From assembly GCA_017521805.1 (NCBI GenBank), contig JAFXDK010000057.1:1-64000 (forward strand): DNA of 64,000 nt, in the 5' to 3' direction. Position 1 is the stretch's first letter. Every line of letters starts with the position of its first letter. The stretch is from Ruminococcus sp. Its GTDB lineage: Bacteria; Bacillota; Clostridia; Oscillospirales; Ruminococcaceae. Of the stretch, positions 59,801 through 64,000 are shown piece after piece. The notes beneath the pieces are model-generated. The model had not been told where the DNA came from, ran no database searches, and worked only from the letters and a program-made list of their open reading frames with translations. Both the position numbers and the translations under genes were made by a program.

Positions 59801-59943
59801 AGAGCTATCACCTTATGGGTGCAGTTTCAGGCTCAACCGATGGTACGCACTTCTGCGAAAAGGGTGCAGATATCGTGGCAGGTCTTGTAGCAAAGGATGT
59901 AAAGGCACAGGGACTTGCAGGTCTTGCTGAAAACCTGAAATAA
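56872..59943 (+). CDS. Secreted dockerin protein with two SGNH esterase domains, ricin-type lectin and CBM35-like module
   Basis: A 1023-residue cellulosomal-type enzyme. In order: signal peptide (to about AQAAGG); a small N-terminal beta module (about 35-180); SGNH hydrolase 1 (Ser193 in CGDSTVAS, GINDTNYS, D361/H364 in DDLHQS); ricin-like lectin repeats (about 400-545, GANVQQW twice); a PPATEPP linker; an internal dockerin (about 570-640, DANCDGKVTIAD then a degenerate second Ca2+ loop DVTGGGVTADD); a CBM35-like module (about 650-775); and SGNH hydrolase 2 (Ser807 in AGDSTVQSY, FAINDAGKSN, D990/H993 in DGTHFC). Both SGNH domains resemble rhamnogalacturonan acetylesterases, so pectin deacetylation is likely. 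AAGGAAGG precedes the ATG. Confidence 0.93.
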   Translation: MKIKKLISGVTSAVLSLSAFTGLGLAPQNPVTAQAAGGNWKFDLGGSGAASGYTGVSAADGYNASKGYGFVNTGGVSNVAAGGSGAYSDAVQFKSEAAGNVFKVDLPKGTYEVKVVTGNVSRTTIKMEDMLQMINLTGNNAAETIQIPVTDGSLEIQAVAGRAGTAFSISAIEVTQINTTGDTDPTIWICGDSTVASYYNVADSSQHGWGQFLGDNIDSDYWQVRNLAASGQYAKGFVDAGQFDAIEYYGKKGDVYIISIGINDTNYSNADEYYNTVTDMVKKTKAKGMEVVLVKQQGRRGDLQRNPLLSGRWFGGQLDQIGKEQSVPVIDLFKAWQDFGVGVGYDGMVEYYAIQANGSNDDLHQSMKGAKKLAELVSKLYNFNTLSAADSVEGVVFDESVTYTFKNVNSGLYMEVADAKAESGANVQQWGKDSNAAYNVWRLDSAGDGYYYIYSALSDDIVLDVTGNKATNGQNIAMYNFNGNYNQQFKFAKNRDGSYKILTRISNDASAVEVENAYTDAGANVQQWEINGANCQDWIVEKAVIADNPPATEPPATEPPVTNPPADNDVLLGDANCDGKVTIADATAILQHLGNQDKYGLSERGAVNADVTGGGVTADDAVFIKRVDAGMEELPVYKPTDTTTTTTDSRYFAVDQTWTKGITETVNEGYTKSEGYVNLDNELDSEITFTVNVPEKGNYHTHIRFANGSANDRKMKVYVNGDTNNYWMQSFTGTGAWTEWTEFGIVLPLNAGKNTIQFVSATAEGGPNLDYIKLTLTDEPYAEIYDPSSEQQPVVSSKPTIFIAGDSTVQSYKASYAPQQGWGYYLQNYFNNNVTVSNQALAGRSTKKFYDEGRWQTIVDSLKEGDYVMIQFAINDAGKSNADRYAPICGNVNSPSAGSYEWYMTEFIKTAKEKGATPILVTTVIGMKAYSGGKFVNSYNEYCDACKQLSAKYSVPCIDLNSIMVSHYNSVGYDTAKSYHLMGAVSGSTDGTHFCEKGADIVAGLVAKDVKAQGLAGLAENLK

Positions 59944-59993
59944 TAGCTGAAAATAAAATTCAAAAAAAATTTGGATTTTTTTTGAAAAAAGGC

Positions 59994-60022
59994 TTGCAAT
60001 TTCCGAAAGTATGTGATATAAT
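59994..60022 (+). promoter_or_regulatory. Sigma-A promoter for rpmB
   Basis: TTGCAA (59994-59999), a 17-bp spacer and TATAAT (60017-60022). Confidence 0.8.
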
Positions 60023-60094
60023 ATTAATGTTGCTATTTTAGAAGCGTTTTTGCTGATATAAAAGCTATGATTTAAGGTAAGGAGGTGCAGCCTG

Positions 60095-60280
60095 ATGGCA
60101 AAGTGCAGTATTTGCGGAAAGGGAGTTACATTCGGAATCAAGGTTTCTCACTCTCACAGACGCACAAACAGAACATGGAAGCCTAATGTAAAGCGCGTTA
60201 AGGCTATCGTCAAGGGTACTCCTTGTCATATCTACGCTTGCTCAAGATGCCTGCGTTCTGGTAAGGTTGAAAGAGCTTAA
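60095..60280 (+). CDS. rpmB: 50S ribosomal protein L28
   Basis: A 61-residue L28: MAKCSICGKGVTFGIKVSHS, HRRTNRTWKPNVKRVKA and YACSRCLRSGKV. Cysteines CSIC and CSRC are present, so this is the zinc-binding (C+) form. AAGGAGGTG precedes the ATG. It has its own promoter and terminator. Confidence 0.97.
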   Translation: MAKCSICGKGVTFGIKVSHSHRRTNRTWKPNVKRVKAIVKGTPCHIYACSRCLRSGKVERA

Positions 60281-60298
60281 TTACATTAAGAGAATTTA

Positions 60299-60326
60299 GG
60301 GCAGTCTGCGGACTGTCCTTTTCTTT
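60299..60326 (+). terminator. Terminator after rpmB
   Basis: GGGCAGTC-TGCG-GACTGTCC, an 8-bp stem with one wobble, then TTTTCTTT. Confidence 0.8.
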
Positions 60327-60333
60327 AGAAATT

Positions 60334-60407
60334 AGATGTTAGAGGTAAGAGGTTAGAGATTTATGCAATTGAAATCTAACGTCTTACCTCTAATTTCTAA
60401 CCTCTAA
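60334..60407. repeat. Inverted repeat of TTAGAGGTAAGA type
   Basis: GTTAGAGGTAAGAGGTTAGA (from about 60340) pairs with TCTAACGTCTTACCTCTAAT (from about 60374), with few mismatches, around a short ATTTATGCAATTG loop. It fills most of the gap between the rpmB terminator and the next promoter. Confidence 0.75.
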
Positions 60408-60428
60408 ATGAAAATTTTTGTGTAGTAC

Positions 60429-60457
60429 TTGAAATATTCCTTTATTTGTAGTATAAT
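60429..60457 (+). promoter_or_regulatory. Sigma-A promoter for the M50-scpA-scpB operon
   Basis: TTGAAA (60429-60434), a 17-bp spacer and TATAAT (60452-60457), about 30 nt before the ATG. Confidence 0.8.
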
Positions 60458-60488
60458 AGTAATAAGTATTATTATGTGAGGTATTATT

Positions 60489-61163
60489 ATGGATTTGTCA
60501 ACACTTGAAACGGTCATGAGTTTTCTGTCAAGAGCTCTTATGCTTCTACTTGTGCTCCCTGTAATCAACTACGCAAAGGGTATGGTTGCGAAAAAACAGG
60601 GTGACGACACAGCGGAAATGGCTGGATATCTTACCCTTAACCCAATGAAGCATCTTGATTTGCTTGGTTCGCTTATGATTCTGCTCTGCGGTTTCGGCTG
60701 GTCAAAGCCTATGCCAATTAACTATAACCGTATGAGAAATACGAAAAAGGGTATAATTCTCGTAGCAATTACCGGCCCTCTTTCCCTGTTTATTATGTCG
60801 ATTATATGCAAGAATATTTCTGCTGTTGTATCCTATATACTTGAGGGCATGGCAGGTCTTGCAATAGCTATAATTTTCGCGCTGCTTGCTAGCATCAGCG
60901 TATGTATCGGCGTAATACATCTTCTTCCCCTGCCGGGAATGGACGGCTTCACACTGCTTTATTATCTTACAGGAAACAAATTTGCAAGCTGGTATCACCG
61001 CAATCAGCCTGTAATCGACCAGTTTTCATTTTATATATTAATCTTCCTGTTCTTTATAGGCAGACTTACAAAAGGAGCTCTTGACCCTCTTGGCTGGATG
61101 ATCAATTTATTTGATTTTGTATTCGGTCTCACAACTCTTTGGGTTCCTATGGTGTTCGGTTAA
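60489..61163 (+). CDS. M50 (site-2 protease) family membrane protein lacking HExxH
   Basis: A 224-residue protein with about five helices and the layout of short M50 family members. After helix 1 the family motif HEYAHA is replaced by INYAKG (residues 26-31). The flanking family blocks are kept: AKKQGDDTAEMAGYLTLNPMKHLDLLGSL, split here by the fold, and FGWSKPMPINYNRMRN. The later NxxPxPxxDG motif reads HLLPLPGMDGFTLL, keeping Asp but losing Asn. With both zinc histidines and the catalytic Glu missing, protease activity is not expected. The gene is intact and starts the scpA-scpB operon, a common neighbour in Clostridia, so a non-catalytic role may have been kept. Confidence 0.85.
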   Translation: MDLSTLETVMSFLSRALMLLLVLPVINYAKGMVAKKQGDDTAEMAGYLTLNPMKHLDLLGSLMILLCGFGWSKPMPINYNRMRNTKKGIILVAITGPLSLFIMSIICKNISAVVSYILEGMAGLAIAIIFALLASISVCIGVIHLLPLPGMDGFTLLYYLTGNKFASWYHRNQPVIDQFSFYILIFLFFIGRLTKGALDPLGWMINLFDFVFGLTTLWVPMVFG

Positions 61164-61164
61164 T

Positions 61165-61923
61165 ATGGCAGCAATTACCTATAAACTTGAGGTTTTCGAA
61201 GGTCCCCTTGATGTTCTGCTCGGACTTATTACAAAGCACAAGCTGAATATCTACGATATTGAGATATCAAAGCTTCTGGAACAGTATCTGTTGTTCATAG
61301 AAGAAGCCCACATGATGAATCTGGAGCTTGCAGGTGAATTTCTGGAAATGGCGGCAAGGCTTATATATATCAAGACTGCCGCATTACTCCCCAGACCAGA
61401 AGAAGCTGAACAGCTGAAAAAGGAACTGGAGGGCGAGCTTATAGAGCTTTCACTATGTAAGCTTGCGGCGGCGGCTTTAGCTGAAAAAAACATCGGCGGA
61501 GATGTTTTTGTCCGTCAGCCAATGAAAATTGAAGCAGATTTGACATATAATCTCGTCCATGAGCCGCATGTGCTTGTAAGTGCCTACAACGGCATATCGG
61601 TGAAGAAAATCAAGCCTGAAAATAAGCGTGTGAATATAGAAAATAAGATAAATTCCGTTGTAAAGCGGCGAATTGTTCCCGTTCTGACAAAGGTTGTCCA
61701 TATTCTCCGTGAGCTATATTCCACAGGGGAATGTGCCATGGACAAGCTGTACGCAGGTGTAACAGAGCGCTCAGCAAGAGTTGCCACATTTCTTGCTGTA
61801 TTAGAGCTTACACGCTCAGGCAGAATTACAATAAGCGAGGATAACACGCTGATATATTTCAAGGGAGACAGAAACAGAGAGGGGCGCAGACGGTGGAAAT
61901 CAAAGAAAAACTCGGAGCAATAG
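61165..61923 (+). CDS. scpA: Segregation and condensation protein ScpA
   Basis: ScpA is the kleisin of the SMC condensin complex. The 252 residues start TYKLEVFEGPLDVLLGLI, the usual N-terminus, followed by YDIEISKLLEQYL and LAGEFLEMAARLIYIKTAALLP, split over helices. The C-terminal winged helix has FLAVLELTRSGRITI. It starts 1 nt after the M50 stop without a clear ribosome site (coupled) and overlaps scpB by 31 nt. Confidence 0.95.
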   Translation: MAAITYKLEVFEGPLDVLLGLITKHKLNIYDIEISKLLEQYLLFIEEAHMMNLELAGEFLEMAARLIYIKTAALLPRPEEAEQLKKELEGELIELSLCKLAAAALAEKNIGGDVFVRQPMKIEADLTYNLVHEPHVLVSAYNGISVKKIKPENKRVNIENKINSVVKRRIVPVLTKVVHILRELYSTGECAMDKLYAGVTERSARVATFLAVLELTRSGRITISEDNTLIYFKGDRNREGRRRWKSKKNSEQ

Positions 61924-62447
61924 AGGCTATACTCTTTGCAAGCGGTGAGCCTGTTGAGCTTTATCGTCTTGCTGAGGCAACCGCAATTGACGTGGGCACT
62001 CTGCCCTCTATGATAAAACTTCTCAACGAGAGATACGACGATTACGGCAGCGGAATCACCATAAAAAAGCTTGAAGGCAGTTATCAGATGTGCAGCCGCG
62101 AGGAGTATGCTCCCCAGATACGCGAAGTTCTGGAGACTAAAAAGAATGTGCCTCTTTCCAATGCAGCTATGGAGGTATTGACAATAATTGCCTATAATCA
62201 GCCAATTTCCAAGGGATTTGTTGAAAATGTCAGAGGCGTTGACAGTTCATCTGTTGTGAACAATCTTGTGGAAAAGGGACTTGTAGAGGAGGCAGGACGG
62301 CTTGACGTTCCCGGAAAGCCGATAATATACCGCACAACATCGGTATTTCTGCGCAGCTTCGGACTTGCTTCGCTGTCAGAATTGCCGCCTTTATCTGATT
62401 TTAAGGAAAAAGAACAGCTTGAATTTGACTTAGGGGAACACTTATAG
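61893..62447 (+). CDS. scpB: Segregation and condensation protein ScpB
   Basis: ScpB binds ScpA and helps SMC condense and separate chromosomes. The 184 residues have IEAILFASGEPVELYRLAE, YQMCSREEYAPQIREVL, NAAMEVLTIIAYNQPISK and the RGVDSSSVVNNLVEKGLVEEAGRL winged-helix block, split here by the fold. The start is GTG at 61893, inside the scpA end, with GAGAGGGG upstream. Confidence 0.95.
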   Translation: MEIKEKLGAIEAILFASGEPVELYRLAEATAIDVGTLPSMIKLLNERYDDYGSGITIKKLEGSYQMCSREEYAPQIREVLETKKNVPLSNAAMEVLTIIAYNQPISKGFVENVRGVDSSSVVNNLVEKGLVEEAGRLDVPGKPIIYRTTSVFLRSFGLASLSELPPLSDFKEKEQLEFDLGEHL

Positions 62448-62482
62448 ATAATTAATCTGATTTTATGCAAAGGGGCGATGTA

Positions 62483-63346
62483 ATGATTATACTTAAAATA
62501 TTATTGTGGATAATTCTCGCCCTTTTGGGAATTGTCCTGCTTATACTCATACTTCCAATTTCGGCGGATTTCAGCTTTATAGGCGGTAAAATTCAATACG
62601 GCGCCAAGTATGCATATATACCTGTTTTTAACTCCAAGGGAACGGGCATTGTAAATAAGCTGATGAAGCGGAAAAAGAAAAACAAGAAGCCTGATTTGGA
62701 AGATGAAGAGCCGACTGAGGAAGAGCCTGTTTCGGAGGAATCTGCAATTCCCGAAGAAACAGTTTCGGAATCCACGGAAGAGCCAACGGAAACTCCCGAA
62801 GATACAGCGGCAGAGCATGAGGAAGCAGAAGCTGTTGAAGTTACAGAGGAAGAAGTTGAAACGGAAAACACTGAGGATTCAGAGGATAACAGCACTCCGG
62901 AAAAGCCCATACAGCCTGAACAGCCCGAACCTCTTGAAAAGCCAACCAATGAGGTAAAGGAAAAGAAATCAAAGCTTGAATTTATCCTCGGACTGTGGGA
63001 GGCGGCAGACAGACCTCTGCTGAGGATATTCAAGGGAATCAAAATCAGCGAGCTCTACATTGATTTTTTCATAGCCAATGAGGACGCTTACAAATGCGCA
63101 TTGAATTACGGACGAATCAGCGGTGCGGTATATAATCTCATTGCATGGCTCAGCGTTTTATTCAACGTAAAGCTGAAAACAATTGATGTAAACCCATTAT
63201 TTGCACAGAAAAAGGGTAAATGGGACGTATCGCTGAAAATCAGTTTTAGTCTTATAACAGTGGTTATTGCAGGAATTCAGTTCCTGATAATATATTTATT
63301 CAGAGTATTAATCCCCTCTAAAATACAATCAAGAAAAGCGAGGTAA
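62483..63346 (+). CDS. DUF2953-like membrane protein with acidic insert
   Basis: A 287-residue protein with an N-terminal helix (ILLWIILALLGIVLLILIL), then a short beta part (FSFIGGKIQYGAKYAYIPVF) and a roughly 100-residue low-complexity Glu/Thr/Pro insert (about 65-165). The conserved DUF2953 part follows (KISELYIDFFIANEDAYKCALNYG, split, and YNLIAWLSVLFNVKLKTI), with a C-terminal helix. Relatives lie next to ytfJ in spore formers, as here. The role is unknown but sporulation-linked by position. The ATG at 62483 has AAAGGGG upstream; the earlier in-frame ATG at 62465 precedes that site. Confidence 0.78.
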   Translation: MIILKILLWIILALLGIVLLILILPISADFSFIGGKIQYGAKYAYIPVFNSKGTGIVNKLMKRKKKNKKPDLEDEEPTEEEPVSEESAIPEETVSESTEEPTETPEDTAAEHEEAEAVEVTEEEVETENTEDSEDNSTPEKPIQPEQPEPLEKPTNEVKEKKSKLEFILGLWEAADRPLLRIFKGIKISELYIDFFIANEDAYKCALNYGRISGAVYNLIAWLSVLFNVKLKTIDVNPLFAQKKGKWDVSLKISFSLITVVIAGIQFLIIYLFRVLIPSKIQSRKAR

Positions 63347-63352
63347 TGAATT

Positions 63353-63784
63353 ATGGCTACAGAAAAAAGAACTATAAATGAGGTTTTAGGCATCTCATTG
63401 GAAAAAATCAAGGAAATGGCTGATACAAGCGCTATTATCGGAAATCCCATTACAACTCCCGACGGTACAACTGTTATTCCCATTTCCAAGGTATCTTATG
63501 GCTTTGCATCTGGCGGCTCAGACCTGCCCTCTAAGTACGATAAGGAGCTTTTCGGCGGCGGTGCAGGCGCAGGTGTAAGCATCAAGCCTGAGGGATTCCT
63601 CGTTATTTCTCCTGACGGCTCTGTTAAAATGGTAGGTATGGATTCAGGCAGCGATCCTATCAGCTCCGCTGTAAATGCTGTACCGGGAATTGTTGAGAAG
63701 ATTCAGGGAATCATTGCAAAGAAAAAGGGCAATGCATCAGCAGAGGAAACAGCTGAAACAGCAGACGTTACTCTCAACGACTGA
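63353..63784 (+). CDS. ytfJ: Sporulation protein YtfJ (GerW family)
   Basis: The 143 residues have the GerW/YtfJ core: ADTSAIIGNPITTPDGTTVIPISKVSYGF, split, and a Gly-rich GGGAGAGVSIKPEGFLVI block. In Bacillus, YtfJ/GerW is needed for normal germination through SleB. GAGGT precedes the ATG, 6 nt after the DUF2953-like gene. Many non-spore formers also keep this family. Confidence 0.9.
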   Translation: MATEKRTINEVLGISLEKIKEMADTSAIIGNPITTPDGTTVIPISKVSYGFASGGSDLPSKYDKELFGGGAGAGVSIKPEGFLVISPDGSVKMVGMDSGSDPISSAVNAVPGIVEKIQGIIAKKKGNASAEETAETADVTLND

Positions 63785-63835
63785 TATCGTCATATTTAAA
63801 GGTACTTTCACATAATTATTAGTGGAGGTGCTTGT

Positions 63836-64000
63836 ATGAAAAGATTTATTGCTGTATCTGCCGCTGTTGGCTGTATTTTATCTGTGGATATTCAGGCGGT
63901 TTATGCCGAGGATATTGAGGTATCCGCCAAAGCCGCCGTTGTGGTTTCCGCTGATACGGGGGAGATTATATATTCCAAAAACAGCGGTGAAAAGCTTCCA
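63836..64000 (+). CDS. D-alanyl-D-alanine carboxypeptidase (S11, DacF-like), 3' end outside window
   Basis: The first 55 residues of a secreted protein: a signal peptide (KRFIAVSAAVGCILSV to about VYAED), then AAVVVSADTGEIIYSKNSG, the typical S11 low-molecular-mass PBP start. The SxxK motif should follow just beyond the window. GGAGGTG precedes the ATG. A DacF- or DacB-type enzyme trims pentapeptides. It lies beyond the ytfJ stop by 51 nt. Confidence 0.8.
   Translation, partial: MKRFIAVSAAVGCILSVDIQAVYAEDIEVSAKAAVVVSADTGEIIYSKNSGEKLP

Noticed and set aside
1..64000. tRNA or rRNA genes
   Set aside because: No tRNA cloverleaf or rRNA segment was recognised on either strand when reading by eye; a tRNA search program would settle it.

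Overview
The window looks like a chromosome segment of a Gram-positive gut or rumen anaerobe of the genus Ruminococcus (sensu stricto) or a close Oscillospiraceae relative. Evidence for this: a large secreted esterase carrying a type-I-like dockerin (a cellulosome part), a Firmicutes-style division and cell-wall (dcw) cluster, the sporulation pair spoIIGA-sigE, a ytfJ/gerW-like gene, an oxygen-independent HemZ, a SAM-I riboswitch on metK, and near-perfect sigma-A promoters (17-bp spacers) with strong AGGAGG ribosome sites. The assignment is inference from gene content, not from a database search.

Region 1 (1-5.85 kb) is the right end of an integrated mobile element. It has two large serine recombinases, the first cut by the window edge, with a small recombinase-domain protein lacking a catalytic domain between them. 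A strong terminator follows, then an AT-rich three-gene operon on the other strand: thymidylate-kinase-like protein, B12-type radical SAM enzyme, and divergent uracil-DNA-glycosylase-like protein, all with overlapping stops and starts. A 75-bp nested palindrome lies between this cargo and the first core gene. This operon is the best candidate here for an undescribed system: its parts suggest chemistry on, or surveillance of, modified pyrimidine nucleotides.

Region 2 (5.85-24 kb) is core genome. A leftward operon recJ-relA-MBL hydrolase-hemZ-rlmD is followed by spoIIGA-sigE, and by a DEAD-box helicase with a 35-residue membrane peptide. Rightward genes are a GNAT enzyme behind a 7-codon leader ORF, tcdA, cysK, and the sulfur-transfer pair nifS-like/thiI. 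The gaps here are rich in perfect hairpins and dispersed palindromic repeats.

Region 3 (24-30 kb) holds surface and envelope genes. A LytTR regulator and a membrane partner come first, with three TGCAA boxes spaced exactly 21 bp upstream. Two class B sortases follow, one apparently a lipoprotein, and then a secreted SpoIID/LytB-like protein whose conserved blocks are in permuted order.

Region 4 (30-46.5 kb) is the dcw cluster: mraZ, rsmH, ftsL-like, PASTA-PBP, murE, mraY, ftsW/spoVE, murG, murA, ftsQ, ftsZ, a DivIVA-like coiled-coil protein and a SigH-like sigma factor. Two structured or palindromic DNA elements interrupt it. Small Cys-rich proteins follow.

Region 5 (46.5-64 kb) has RNA- and DNA-maintenance genes (a trmK-nif3 fusion, rlmA, rqcH, a 3-methyladenine glycosylase), an AraC regulator, a pair of AT-rich orphan genes bracketed by covarying hairpins, the SAM riboswitch with metK, a C39-like lipoprotein, the double-SGNH dockerin esterase, rpmB, an operon of an M50-family protein without its HExxH motif plus scpA-scpB, a DUF2953-like protein and ytfJ, and the start of a D,D-carboxypeptidase gene.
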